From Candidatus Methylomirabilis sp. (GTDB lineage: Bacteria; Muiribacteriota; Ozemobacteria; Ozemobacterales; Ozemobacteraceae), in NCBI GenBank assembly GCA_020722725.1, contig DYKG01000034.1, positions 1 through 35,608 on the forward strand: 35,608 nt of DNA, read 5' to 3'. The notes beneath the pieces are model-generated. The model did no database searches and had not been told where the DNA came from. It saw only the letters and a program-made list of their open reading frames with translations. Below are positions 24,591-33,931 of the stretch, piece after piece. The stretch's first letter is position 1. Every line of letters starts with the position of its first letter. Made by a program: the position numbers and the translations under genes.

Positions 24591-27500
24591 TCATTTTTCG
24601 TCTTCTTCCATCAGTTGGTCTGCTTTTTCAAATGCTTTTACCGCTTCTGCATTTTGCCCAAGTCCGCGATAGGTTTTGCCGAGCAGATAAAACACGTCAT
24701 AGCCTGCCTCTTCAAGTTCTGCAGCTTTTTTCAGCTCCACCAGAGCTTCGGCATAAGCTTCTTTCTCAAGATAATCAGCGCCGACCTTAAGCAGAATTTC
24801 ATAATTTTCTTCAAGCTGATTCTTTGCCTGACGGAAAGCACCGGCTGCCCGTTCTTTATCGTTCAACCCTTCGAAAGCCTTGCCCAGACACAAAAATGCT
24901 TCACCATTGTCGGGGTTGATGCGCGTTGCTTTTTCAAGGGTTTCAGCAGCTTCAGCAAGCATGCCATTGTCAAGGTAAAGTCTGCCCAGTTCAAAATACA
25001 CTTCTGCGTGGTTAGAATCAAGATTTATGACTTTTTTGAATTCTTCAATGGCTTCAGTTATTCTAAGAAGCTTGTAATAAGCCTTGCCCAGCTCGAAATG
25101 CGCCTTACTGTTAGTGGGATAACGATTTATCGCCTTCTTGTAAAGCTTGACCATTTTGTCGAAATTCTGGTTTTCCCAGAAAATACCACCCAGGGCGTAA
25201 ATGCATTCAATCAAATTTTCATTTAAATTCAATGCCTGTTCGTAATTGCTGATTGCTTCATTTATATTGCCCTGACCTCGGCAGGCTTCTCCCAGTTCGA
25301 AGAAAAACAGCGCGTTTTTCGGTGCAGCTTCCACCGCTTTCGAATAAAGGCTGACCATTCCCGGAAAATTCCGGGTCTGCTTGTATTTTGCGCCAAGTCT
25401 GTAAATGATATTCAGGTCGCCAGGCTTATATTCAAGGGCTTTTTCAAAGGCTTCTATTGCACCTCTTGCATCATCGAGGTTTTCGCAAACTTCGCCAAGT
25501 TCCTTGTATACACTGTAGTTGCCAGCTTCAAGCTCAATTGCTTTTTCGAAATAAGTTTTGGCCTTCTGCCAGTCTTCAGAGGAGGCATGGATCGCCCCCA
25601 GTTTCTGGTAAACATCTACATAATCATCCTGCAGTTCAAGAGCGGTGGTGAACATTTTCAAGGCATCCTGATATTCGTTGCGCTGGTAATAGATATCGCC
25701 CAGTTCATAGTAGATAACGGGATTTTCGTGATCGAGCCGAATTGATTTTCTGAATTCATCAATTGCTTCATCCAGTTTGCCAACGTCGCGAAGATGTCGA
25801 CCAAGCTCAAGGTGAGCCCGGCGATGCTCTGGAGAAAGACCGATAACGGTTTTGAATTCGCTTATCGCACTTTCATTCTGCCCCTGGGTCGAGTAAATTA
25901 TGCCAAGCTCGAAATGGGCTGAGGAGTTACGCGGATCAAGTTGTATAACCTTGCGGTATGCATCTACGGCATCATCGATGATTCCCTGACTGGCGTAAGC
26001 TTTTGCCAGTTCAATGTTGACCATAATATTTTCCGGCTCGTAATGCAATGCTTCTTTGAATTCGCCAATAGCCTTATCGACTCGGCCTTTATTGATATAA
26101 GCCATTGCCAGTTCGCGATGGGGCACCGGGTTTGATGAATCAAGCTCGATTGCCCGGGAGAATTTATCGATGGCTGAATCAAGATTGCCCTGCTTGCGAT
26201 GAATCAGACCGATCTGGGTCACGATTTCTGCATTGTTGGACTCGCGCTGTAGCGCTGCTTCAAATTCGCGCAAAGCATCGGTCAGTCGATTGAGATGGTC
26301 GTATACTTTCCCGAGTTCGAGATGGATAATCGAGTTCTGCGGATCGGTTTCAAAAACCCTGCTGTAAAATTTTGCCGCGTCTTCCCATTTTTCAAGTGAG
26401 GCGTAAATTTTGCCAAGGCGAACGAGTGCATCGGTTCTCTCTTCGTTGATTTCTGCAACTTTAAGATATTCATCGAGGGCTTTTTCAAGCTGGCCGCAGT
26501 GGTAATAGGTTTCAGCCAGACGAAAACGGGCTGAATGATTCTGGGGGTCCATTTCTACCAGGCGGCGATAGCAATTGCCTGCTTCAGGATATTTTTCGCC
26601 TATATAATACAGGTCACCCAAGTTAACCAGCGCTTCAGTCAGCGATGGGTCAATTTCAAGCGCCACCTTGAATTCTTCGATTGCAGCGGCGGTTTTCTCA
26701 AGATCAAGAAAAACGTTTGCCAGTTCAACATGCGCCTGTGGAGCTTTTGGCCTGATTGTAATTGCATTCCTGTAAGAATCTGCCGATTTATCAAGGGCGC
26801 TGTGGTGATGATAAATTCTACCAAGCTCAAGATGGGCTTCGAAAATGTCAGGTTTGATGTCAACTACGGTGTGAAGAGCATCAAGAGCCTTGTCGTGCAG
26901 ATCACGTATGATGTAGATCTTGGCGAGAGCCATCTGGGCATCTACATGATCTGGTTTGATTGCAACCACCTTGCGATACTCATCTTCCGCTTTATATATC
27001 TGACTGGTTGTCTCATAAAGTCTTGCCAGACATTCATGAGCCTGAAGATTTTCATGAGAGATTTCGATTGCCTTGAGATATTCGTCTTCAGCTTCATTGG
27101 ATCGGTCAAGCATTTCGAGGGTTTTTGCATGCTCAATGATGGCATCAACGAAACGTGGGTTCTCAACCAGGATTTTTTCCAGGATTTCCCTGGCTTCATT
27201 CCATTTTGATGTGTCGATGAAAAGACGCGCAAGGTCGAACTGAATTCTGGATGGATTATCTGAAAGGGCAATAGCCTGATTAAATTCTTCAACCGCCTGC
27301 TGAAATTTTCCGCTGCGGTGAAAAATTCGGCCAAGATAGTAGTGCGAATCAACGTTGGTGGGGTCAAGTTCAATTACTCGGTTGAAGCGAATCTTGGCAA
27401 TGTCGTCCTGCTTTTCCATGTAGCAGATCTGACCGATGGCAAAATGGGCTTCAGTGTAATCGATGTCAAGTTCGATGGCTTTTCTCAAGTTTGCCAGCGC

Positions 27501-29435
27501 TTTTTCATTTTCCTCAATTTCCTTGTAAACTCTACCAAGCTCGAAATAGCCCTGGGCAAAGTTGGGGTTAATCTGGATAACTTTCTGATACAGACGGATT
27601 GAATCTTCTGGCCGATTTTCCGCGAAGCGGATTTCTGCCATGTTCAGGAATGCCGGAATAAAGGTTTTATCCTTTTCTGAGGCTTGTTCAAAACATTCAA
27701 AAGCCTTTGTCAGATCGCCCATTTTGCGATAAACATCACCTTCTTCAAAATAAGCCCGGGGATCTTCAGGATCAAGATTGACCACTGACTGACACGCATC
27801 GAGGGCGGCTTCATAAAGGGGAGTTGAATCCTGAAGGGTGGTAAGATAGGAATTTTTCAAACCCCAGTAAGCCCACTTGAAGTTCGGGGCAAGATTGATT
27901 GCCATCTGATAACCGTTAAGAGCTTCTTCAAGCCTTTCTTCCTGCTTTTCAGGAAGGACTGATGGCAGATTCTGACAGGCGTATGCCAGTGTGAAATGGG
28001 TAACAGGATTTTGAAAATCGACCATCGCAGCATTCTTATACTGTTCGATGTATTTGCTGTAAAGAGTTTCGGTGTCTTTGCTCTCGTTGGTTCTGATTTT
28101 GTAAAGATCGATCTGATTCATCAGAGCCAGAGGACTTGACTTGTCAATTTCCAGTGCTCTCTGGAAACTTTCGAAGGCATCATCATAAGCTCTGCGCTTA
28201 ATATAGATGCGCCCAAGCTCTATCCATGCGCCAAGAGCATTCGCCTCTTTGAAGAATCTAAGCTTATTGAACAGATAGCCTTCCTGGTAAATTTCCTGGG
28301 TTCGGTTATGCGAAAGTTCAATTACTTCCTTGAATCTTGTGATTGCCAGTTCTGTCATACCCATCAGAAGATGGATTTTTCCAAGGCGATAATGAGCAAA
28401 AATATTGGTTGGATTAATCGCCAGGCCCTGGTGGTAGTAATCGATTGCCTGATCGTAGCTGGTTTTCTGTTCAAAGATGAACCCCAGACGAAAATATGCC
28501 GGCGCATAATTGGGGTTAATCTTCAAAGCAACTGAATAGCTTTCTTGGGCCTTGGCCAGAGCTTCTTCAGGCATCATGGCATGCTCTGCCTGTGAAATCA
28601 AATAACATTCGCCAAGCTCAAAGCTTATTCTCGGATCTTCTGGAGTCTTATTGAGTGCGGCTTTTAGTTGCTGAATCGCAGCTTCATACTTGCCGTCATA
28701 AATCAGAATATCTTTCAGGCCCAGATTGGCCCAGATGTTGGCTGGGTTGATTTCAAGAGCACGCTCCATCATCAGCCTGGCTTCTTTTCTTTCTTCAAGG
28801 AAATCTTCTTCGTCTTTTGAATGCAGAATAAGCATTATGTTGCCCATAATGCAATTTGCCATTGATTCGCTTTCAAGCGAACGCAATTCTTCTCTCAGTT
28901 TTGCAATGGTGTTTTTATACCGGGCTTCGCGATCTGGCATATTGGAGTGAAGCGCGCGATATTGAAGAATCAGGCGGATCCAGGTTTCTCCGTCTTCCGG
29001 AGTTTGTTTCAGGGCTTGCCGATATGAAGAAATGGCTTCATCGATGATCCCCTGGACTGAGTAAATATCGCCCATTGATTTGTGGACCACTGCGTTTTCT
29101 GGCCCTAAGACCATGGCTTTTTTGAAATCAAGCAGGGCTTTTTCAAGGTTGCCCTTGTTTTTCGATATTTCAGCCTGATTGAGGTAAAGCTGAATTCTTT
29201 CCTGCTTCTCATTCTCAGAAAAAGAAGCGACTCTCTCTTTCATCATCAGCAGGTCATTTTGTTCTGCGAGTTTCTTGAGAGAGTTCAGGTATTCACGTGA
29301 TGCTGAGCCAATCTCGAGAAAAACGCATCGAGAATCCTGGGCATGATAAAACATGCACTGCTCCTGGATACAGGCGCCCTCGAAGCGGTTTTCTCCTTTT
29401 GCTTTACCCAGTAATGGGCATATTTCCTTGGTCAT
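24591..29435 (-). CDS. Giant tetratricopeptide-repeat protein with N-terminal Cys motif (1614 aa)
   Basis: The protein is 1614 residues long. The first 40 residues carry four cysteines (Cys6, Cys22, Cys27, Cys37; 'CPLLGKAK', 'CIQEQCMFYH', 'SRCVFLEIG'), which may bind zinc or an iron-sulfur cluster. A coiled-coil-like helix follows, and then TPR units of about 34 residues fill the rest, for example 'AISSYRQALKQTPEDGETWIRL' and 'AVKAFEKADQLMEEDEK' at the end. An irregular module near residues 490-560 ('AYWGLKNSYLTT') matches one in the 1535-residue neighbour. No signal peptide or membrane segment is seen. The ATG overlaps the ftsK stop (ATGA), and AAGGAG lies 12 bases upstream, so translation is coupled to FtsK. 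It may be a scaffold acting with FtsK or UppP, but the function is unknown. Confidence 0.9.
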   Translation of the reverse strand: MTKEICPLLGKAKGENRFEGACIQEQCMFYHAQDSRCVFLEIGSASREYLNSLKKLAEQNDLLMMKERVASFSENEKQERIQLYLNQAEISKNKGNLEKALLDFKKAMVLGPENAVVHKSMGDIYSVQGIIDEAISSYRQALKQTPEDGETWIRLILQYRALHSNMPDREARYKNTIAKLREELRSLESESMANCIMGNIMLILHSKDEEDFLEERKEARLMMERALEINPANIWANLGLKDILIYDGKYEAAIQQLKAALNKTPEDPRISFELGECYLISQAEHAMMPEEALAKAQESYSVALKINPNYAPAYFRLGFIFEQKTSYDQAIDYYHQGLAINPTNIFAHYRLGKIHLLMGMTELAITRFKEVIELSHNRTQEIYQEGYLFNKLRFFKEANALGAWIELGRIYIKRRAYDDAFESFQRALEIDKSSPLALMNQIDLYKIRTNESKDTETLYSKYIEQYKNAAMVDFQNPVTHFTLAYACQNLPSVLPEKQEERLEEALNGYQMAINLAPNFKWAYWGLKNSYLTTLQDSTPLYEAALDACQSVVNLDPEDPRAYFEEGDVYRKMGDLTKAFECFEQASEKDKTFIPAFLNMAEIRFAENRPEDSIRLYQKVIQINPNFAQGYFELGRVYKEIEENEKALANLRKAIELDIDYTEAHFAIGQICYMEKQDDIAKIRFNRVIELDPTNVDSHYYLGRIFHRSGKFQQAVEEFNQAIALSDNPSRIQFDLARLFIDTSKWNEAREILEKILVENPRFVDAIIEHAKTLEMLDRSNEAEDEYLKAIEISHENLQAHECLARLYETTSQIYKAEDEYRKVVAIKPDHVDAQMALAKIYIIRDLHDKALDALHTVVDIKPDIFEAHLELGRIYHHHSALDKSADSYRNAITIRPKAPQAHVELANVFLDLEKTAAAIEEFKVALEIDPSLTEALVNLGDLYYIGEKYPEAGNCYRRLVEMDPQNHSARFRLAETYYHCGQLEKALDEYLKVAEINEERTDALVRLGKIYASLEKWEDAAKFYSRVFETDPQNSIIHLELGKVYDHLNRLTDALREFEAALQRESNNAEIVTQIGLIHRKQGNLDSAIDKFSRAIELDSSNPVPHRELAMAYINKGRVDKAIGEFKEALHYEPENIMVNIELAKAYASQGIIDDAVDAYRKVIQLDPRNSSAHFELGIIYSTQGQNESAISEFKTVIGLSPEHRRAHLELGRHLRDVGKLDEAIDEFRKSIRLDHENPVIYYELGDIYYQRNEYQDALKMFTTALELQDDYVDVYQKLGAIHASSEDWQKAKTYFEKAIELEAGNYSVYKELGEVCENLDDARGAIEAFEKALEYKPGDLNIIYRLGAKYKQTRNFPGMVSLYSKAVEAAPKNALFFFELGEACRGQGNINEAISNYEQALNLNENLIECIYALGGIFWENQNFDKMVKLYKKAINRYPTNSKAHFELGKAYYKLLRITEAIEEFKKVINLDSNHAEVYFELGRLYLDNGMLAEAAETLEKATRINPDNGEAFLCLGKAFEGLNDKERAAGAFRQAKNQLEENYEILLKVGADYLEKEAYAEALVELKKAAELEEAGYDVFYLLGKTYRGLGQNAEAVKAFEKADQLMEEDEK

Positions 29436-32149
29436 ATCTGCGAATTGCTCCTTCCCATGAGAACTCTGCGTTTGTTAGATCCGTCCATCGGGCTGACCAA
29501 ACCACTTTCTTCAAGCTGATCCATTATTCTGGCCGCCCTATTATAACCGATACTGAATTTTCTTTGCAGCATGCTTGTCGATGTTTTTTCCTGAGTTTCA
29601 AGATATTTGACTATTTTATTTACCAGTGCGGAATCTTTGTCCTGCGATTCATCGCCTTCATCATCTTCATCATCGTTTTCATCAGCTTTATCCGGAGCAA
29701 TATCGAGATATTCCGGTGCCCCCTGAGACTTAACGAATTCTGTAATATCCATCAATTCTCGATCTGAAATGAAAGCGCCCTGCAGTCGCAGCGGTTTATT
29801 GCGTCCTTTGGGGATGAACAGCATATCACCTTTTCCCAGCAGACTTTCTGCACCCTTGGCATCGAGAATTGTTCTAGAGTCTATCGCAGATGCCACAGAA
29901 AATGCAATTCTTGTTGGAAGATTAGCTTTGATTATTCCGGTTAGAACATTCACGGATGGTCTTTGCGTGGCGATAACCAGATGTATTCCTACGGCGCGGG
30001 CCATTTGTGCCAGCCTGCAGATAGAACCTTCCACCTCAGCCGATGCTGTCATCATTAGGTCAGCAAGCTCATCGATTATGATAACAATGAAAGGCATCGG
30101 TTCGAGTTCCGGGCAAAAGTCTTTCCTGAGTCTTTCAAGCTCTTCATTAAAGGTTGATATTTTTCGTACGCCACATTCTGCCATTATAGTGTAGCGTCTA
30201 TCCATCTCTTCAACAGCCCACATAAGAGCAGCCGATGCCTTCGCCGGGTCGGTGACTACCGGTGAAATAAGGTGGGGAATGCCGTTGTAGGTGGATAATT
30301 CAACCATTTTGGGGTCGATCATGATGAATTTTACCTGGTCAGCTCTTGCCTGGTAAAGAATGCTGGCGATAATGGTGTTTACGCAGACAGATTTTCCAGA
30401 GCCGGTTGAACCGGCAATCAAGAGATGCGGCATTTCGGACAAATCTGAGAAAACAGGCTTGCCACTTATGGTAACTCCTAATGCGAGCTGCAGAGGAGTT
30501 GAATTTTTATTGAACTTTTCAGACTTCAGTAGATCGTAAAAGTATACCGGGGTGGGGTTTGGGTTGGGAATTTCAATACCCAAAGCGGGTTTTCCGGGAA
30601 TTGGAGCTTCAATTCTTATGGCCTGGGCTGCCAGAGCAAGTGCAATATCATCGCATAAGCCGGTAATGCGGGAAACTTTGACTCCCGGAGCAGGCTTTAG
30701 CTCGAACCTGGATACTGCAGGCCCCTCGATAATATCAACAATAGTTGCTTTTATTCCAAATTCCTCAAGCGTTTTGAGCAGTAAGGCGGAGCGCTGGCTC
30801 AAATCCGATTGAGATTCGCGATTGTCACGCAGTGGAGGAATGCGCAGCAGATCAAGAGGGGGCAACTGAGAATCGGAGTAGGGATTATGCTGTTTGGTAG
30901 TAATATTCGTCGTATTCGAAGCGCTTTTTATTTCTTCATCAATGCGATTGTCTTCAAGATAAATTGTTTCATCATAATCTGGGTCTTCTTCAGTTAAATT
31001 CTGGCATTCGGTAACATCATCTTCAGCGGCATCTTCATCTTCCTCGAAGTCAACCACAACCCTTAAATCATCTTCTGATGAAATTTCGCTGGCACTTTCC
31101 CTAGTGTCAGCCGAATTTTCTTTGTTAGTCTCTTCTTTTAAATCAAAAACATTGATTCCAGAAGTGACCGGGAAAACATTGGTGCCATTTATCTGATTGA
31201 TCTGTACGTTTAAGGTCGATGCACAAGTTGATTCGATCGGCACAGAGCTTTCTTCCAGGTTCTTTTGCCAGTTTCTCGGTTCTGGAATAATAGTTGCCTC
31301 TTCGGTATCTAACTGATTGTTATCCATTTGGGTATCTGGTTTTTCCGGTTTGCTGATCATGGGCTCAGAAGCTTTTTCTTCTTCGGTCACTGCGGGTCTC
31401 GGCTTGAACGACAGCAGCTTTCCGAGCTTCTGGGAATCTGTCTGTTGCTTAACGGTGGCGCGGATATGGTCGAAAATAACGCTGGTCAAACGAGCGGTGG
31501 TTTTTACTGCATCGATGAGCATGGCCAGCAGAGTTAAGGTGATTTCCCACATAAAGAAAAACAGACGGGTAGCCAGACTTATTAATACTACTCCAGCTGC
31601 CAGCAAATCTTTGTAAAGAATGTCGAGAGCAAAAATTAATGAGGACATCAGCATGAAAAAGAAAAGGATTTTGCTCGGAACCGGGCCGAAGATGCCTGCG
31701 GCCAAACTCATTGCGTAAACTCCAATCTTTCCTCCCTCAAGTCCCAGAAGACCAAGACCAAAAATTATTACGCCGATCGAACCCGCGATTCTCCAGGAAA
31801 TATTTTCAAACGGTCTTTCAAGAAATTTCTGAATTCCCATAAGACTTATCAGACCTGGAATAATATAGACTCCTATCCCAAGATGAACCATGAAATAATT
31901 TACTACTCCTGGAATCTTTGATGAGCTGAGATAGTGAATCAGTGAAACTGAAAAAGCGCTGATTCCTATCATGATCAGCCCGATTGCTTCGTTTCTTTGA
32001 TGGTCAGAAACTTTGAAAGGCAATGGCGCATTGGAATTACGTCTGCTGTGGCCTGATGCGGGAGTTGGAGATGCGGGGGCACGGGGCTTTCTCGGGGTGC
32101 GCCTTGCCCCTGCCTGAGTTTCAGGTAACAAAATCTTCTTATTGCTCAT
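29432..32149 (-). CDS. ftsK: FtsK/SpoIIIE-type DNA translocase
   Basis: The 905-residue protein starts with a basic Pro/Ala-rich tail, then four or five membrane helices (about 50-225). An acidic, probably disordered linker (about 230-440) follows, then the RecA-like motor. Walker A is 'AGSTGSGKSVCVN' with Lys586, and Walker B is 'FIVIIIDELADLM' with Asp693 and Glu694. The C-terminal winged-helix gamma domain ('VNKIVKYLETQEKTSTSMLQRKFSIGYNRAARIMDQLE') reads directing sequences on DNA. It pumps chromosome DNA at the division septum. It starts three bases after the uppP stop and its stop overlaps the first giant TPR gene, so all four genes are probably one operon. Confidence 0.95.
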   Translation of the reverse strand: MSNKKILLPETQAGARRTPRKPRAPASPTPASGHSRRNSNAPLPFKVSDHQRNEAIGLIMIGISAFSVSLIHYLSSSKIPGVVNYFMVHLGIGVYIIPGLISLMGIQKFLERPFENISWRIAGSIGVIIFGLGLLGLEGGKIGVYAMSLAAGIFGPVPSKILFFFMLMSSLIFALDILYKDLLAAGVVLISLATRLFFFMWEITLTLLAMLIDAVKTTARLTSVIFDHIRATVKQQTDSQKLGKLLSFKPRPAVTEEEKASEPMISKPEKPDTQMDNNQLDTEEATIIPEPRNWQKNLEESSVPIESTCASTLNVQINQINGTNVFPVTSGINVFDLKEETNKENSADTRESASEISSEDDLRVVVDFEEDEDAAEDDVTECQNLTEEDPDYDETIYLEDNRIDEEIKSASNTTNITTKQHNPYSDSQLPPLDLLRIPPLRDNRESQSDLSQRSALLLKTLEEFGIKATIVDIIEGPAVSRFELKPAPGVKVSRITGLCDDIALALAAQAIRIEAPIPGKPALGIEIPNPNPTPVYFYDLLKSEKFNKNSTPLQLALGVTISGKPVFSDLSEMPHLLIAGSTGSGKSVCVNTIIASILYQARADQVKFIMIDPKMVELSTYNGIPHLISPVVTDPAKASAALMWAVEEMDRRYTIMAECGVRKISTFNEELERLRKDFCPELEPMPFIVIIIDELADLMMTASAEVEGSICRLAQMARAVGIHLVIATQRPSVNVLTGIIKANLPTRIAFSVASAIDSRTILDAKGAESLLGKGDMLFIPKGRNKPLRLQGAFISDRELMDITEFVKSQGAPEYLDIAPDKADENDDEDDEGDESQDKDSALVNKIVKYLETQEKTSTSMLQRKFSIGYNRAARIMDQLEESGLVSPMDGSNKRRVLMGRSNSQI

Positions 32150-32152
32150 GAG

Positions 32153-32956
32153 TTATTTCCCTGTAATTGCAATGAAGCTTAAAATCGAAATGAAGAACAG
32201 GTAGTAGGAAAAGATTGATAGCCTCTGTTTTTTGACGATGAAAACCAGAAGTTTTAATGCCAAGAAACCGGTGATTGCTGAAATTGCGGCACCAATCATC
32301 AGCTCAGTTCCAGAAATTGGAAGATTTGTGGAGCTTTCAAAAAATTTTCTCAATTCAAGCAGAGTAGCACCGCTGACAGCAGGAATCATCAAAAGAAAAG
32401 AAAATCTGGCAGCCTCTTCACCGTTTAATCCTCCAAGCAGACCGGCGCTTATTGTTGATCCAGACCGGGAAATGCCAGGGGTTATGGCGCATCCTTGTAT
32501 AAATCCGATAAAAATTGCTTTGCCGAATGACATTTCTTCGCAATTTTCAACGGTGGCAGTTCTAATCTTTAGTTTTTCGGCTAAAAGCAGCATCAGACCG
32601 GTAATAAAAAGGGCGATGCAAACAGCCTTGGGGCTGGAAAACAGAGCTTCGAACTGCTTTTTTAGGCCTATTCCCATGATAGCTGTAGGGATGCTGGCGA
32701 TTATTATCAGGCCGGCAAGTTTTCTGGTGCTTTGCTGTTTCCAGCCATTTATGCTGAAAAATGGCTTTAAATCATTGCGGAAATAATAAATTACTGCCAG
32801 CAGGGTGCCAAAATGTAGTGCGATGTCGGTTAGCAGGTTTTCAGCCAGATTCGATTTTCCAGTAAAAAATTGGAATAAAGTGAGGTGCCCGGAACTGGAA
32901 ACCGGTAAAAATTCTGTCAAACCCTGAACAATTCCCTGCAAAGCAATATTTAGCAT
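32153..32956 (-). CDS. uppP: Undecaprenyl-diphosphatase (BacA/UppP)
   Basis: The ATG at 32956 is used because AGGAGG precedes it at good distance and the family begins 'MLNIALQGIVQGLTEFLPVSSSGHL'. An ATG-less extension to 33046 adds 30 unrelated residues. The 267-residue membrane protein shows both signatures: 'QGLTEFLPVSSSGH' (Glu15) and 'ITPGISRSGSTI' (residues 158-169, Arg164). UppP removes a phosphate from undecaprenyl diphosphate so that the lipid carrier can be reused for peptidoglycan and other glycans. Multiple hydrophobic helices fit. It appears to be the first gene of an operon with ftsK and the two giant TPR genes. No clear promoter was found in the upstream 280 bp. Confidence 0.95.
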   Translation of the reverse strand: MLNIALQGIVQGLTEFLPVSSSGHLTLFQFFTGKSNLAENLLTDIALHFGTLLAVIYYFRNDLKPFFSINGWKQQSTRKLAGLIIIASIPTAIMGIGLKKQFEALFSSPKAVCIALFITGLMLLLAEKLKIRTATVENCEEMSFGKAIFIGFIQGCAITPGISRSGSTISAGLLGGLNGEEAARFSFLLMIPAVSGATLLELRKFFESSTNLPISGTELMIGAAISAITGFLALKLLVFIVKKQRLSIFSYYLFFISILSFIAITGK

Positions 32957-33196
32957 TGTTGCCTCCTGCATTAGCCCAATTTTCTGTCTCCTATATACGG
33001 CATAAGGATTATCGGAATTTCCCAACAAAATATTTAGAAAAGCCACTTAAAAACCTGTATTATCATTTTATTGTTTAATTTTTTTGTGATAACAAGCTGG
33101 CTTGGGCTATTTTTTATTTATTGATAATCATAATTATATTAATTGGGTTGCTCTGCTGGCGTGGATTTTTTGATGTTTTAATGGTTCAAAATATGG

Positions 33197-33202
33197 TATA
33201 AT
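33197..33202 (+). promoter_or_regulatory. Extended -10 promoter of efp
   Basis: A perfect TATAAT at 33197-33202 is preceded by TG one base upstream, the extended -10 form. No good -35 lies at 16-18 bp; TTGATG at 33170 is 21 bp away. The predicted leader is about 30 bases and contains AGGAG at 33224-33228. Confidence 0.65.
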
Positions 33203-33237
33203 CTGCCGATAAAAATCCCAGCCAGGAGAGTGTAGTA

Positions 33238-33804
33238 ATGGCAATAACCGCTAATGATCTTAGAAAAGGCATGGTTATCATGTACAATGGTGAACTTTGC
33301 CAGGTTGTGGAAGTAGATTTTGTCAGGCCAGGCAACTGGCGGGCAATGGCGCAGACCAAGCTTCGCAACATCAAAACCGGCGCAATCTTTCAGCAGCGCT
33401 ATCAGACAACCGAAAAGGTTGATGAGGCAATTGTTGAAACGCGCCTGATGCAGTATCTGTATGCTTCTGATAACTTCCTGCATTTTATGGACTCCCAATC
33501 ATATGAGCAGCTTGAAATGGAACAGGATATTGTCGGTGATCAGATCAAGTTTCTCAAAGAACAGATGGAAGTTTATGTGAAAGTTTACGATGGTGCTGCA
33601 ATTGGTGTTGAGCTTCCTCCCAGTGTTGAACTGGAAGTAATTGAAGCCCCACCCAACGTTAAGGGAAATTCTGCAACCAGCGGTGGAAAGCCGGTAACTT
33701 GTGCTGGCGGGCATGTGGTTAATGTACCCATGTTCATTGAGGCCGGGGAAATAATTCGTGTCGATACCAGGACCGGCGATTATCTTGAAAGGGCTAAGAA
33801 ATAA
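33238..33804 (+). CDS. efp: Elongation factor P with Asn at the tip
   Basis: The 188-residue protein has the usual length and three-domain layout of EF-P, with the KOW-like N-terminal domain and the two OB domains ('AIGVELPPSVELEVIEAPP...FIEAGEIIRVDTRTGDYLERA'). AGGAG lies nine bases before the ATG. EF-P binds ribosomes stalled at proline stretches and stimulates peptide bond formation. The loop that reaches the peptidyl centre reads 'FVRPGNWRAMAQ', so Asn33 stands where most EF-Ps have a modifiable Lys (PGKG) or Arg, and Trp34 follows. Known modifications (beta-lysylation, rhamnosylation, 5-aminopentanol) would not fit Asn. It has its own extended -10 promoter and no clear terminator before the next gene. 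Confidence 0.95.
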   Translation: MAITANDLRKGMVIMYNGELCQVVEVDFVRPGNWRAMAQTKLRNIKTGAIFQQRYQTTEKVDEAIVETRLMQYLYASDNFLHFMDSQSYEQLEMEQDIVGDQIKFLKEQMEVYVKVYDGAAIGVELPPSVELEVIEAPPNVKGNSATSGGKPVTCAGGHVVNVPMFIEAGEIIRVDTRTGDYLERAKK

Positions 33805-33864
33805 GGCTTGTTTGAGAATTCTGTCTTTCCTGGTCGATGTTATCCGGCAAACTTCGGTTAGTGC

Positions 33865-33893
33865 TTGACTTATTGAAAATTTGGCATTAATCT
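33865..33893 (+). promoter_or_regulatory. Predicted promoter of the membrane-anchored Lys/Pro-rich protein gene
   Basis: TTGACT (33865-33870) and TAATCT (33888-33893) are 17 bp apart. The leader would be about 30 bases and contains AGGAAAG. The same TTGACT -35 is seen before the cysteine-tailed gene (19846-19851, minus strand). The -10 is weak. Confidence 0.4.
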
Positions 33894-33931
33894 ATTGCTT
33901 TGCCCGGGGTACACTCCGTCAGGAAAGATTC

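Noticed and set aside
26535..27209. 224-residue plus-strand open frame opposite the 1614-residue TPR gene
   Set aside because: It lies wholly antisense to a clear TPR gene, has a Phe/Ile/Cys-rich shadow composition and no ribosome site. The same holds for the 213-residue frame at 24585-25226.
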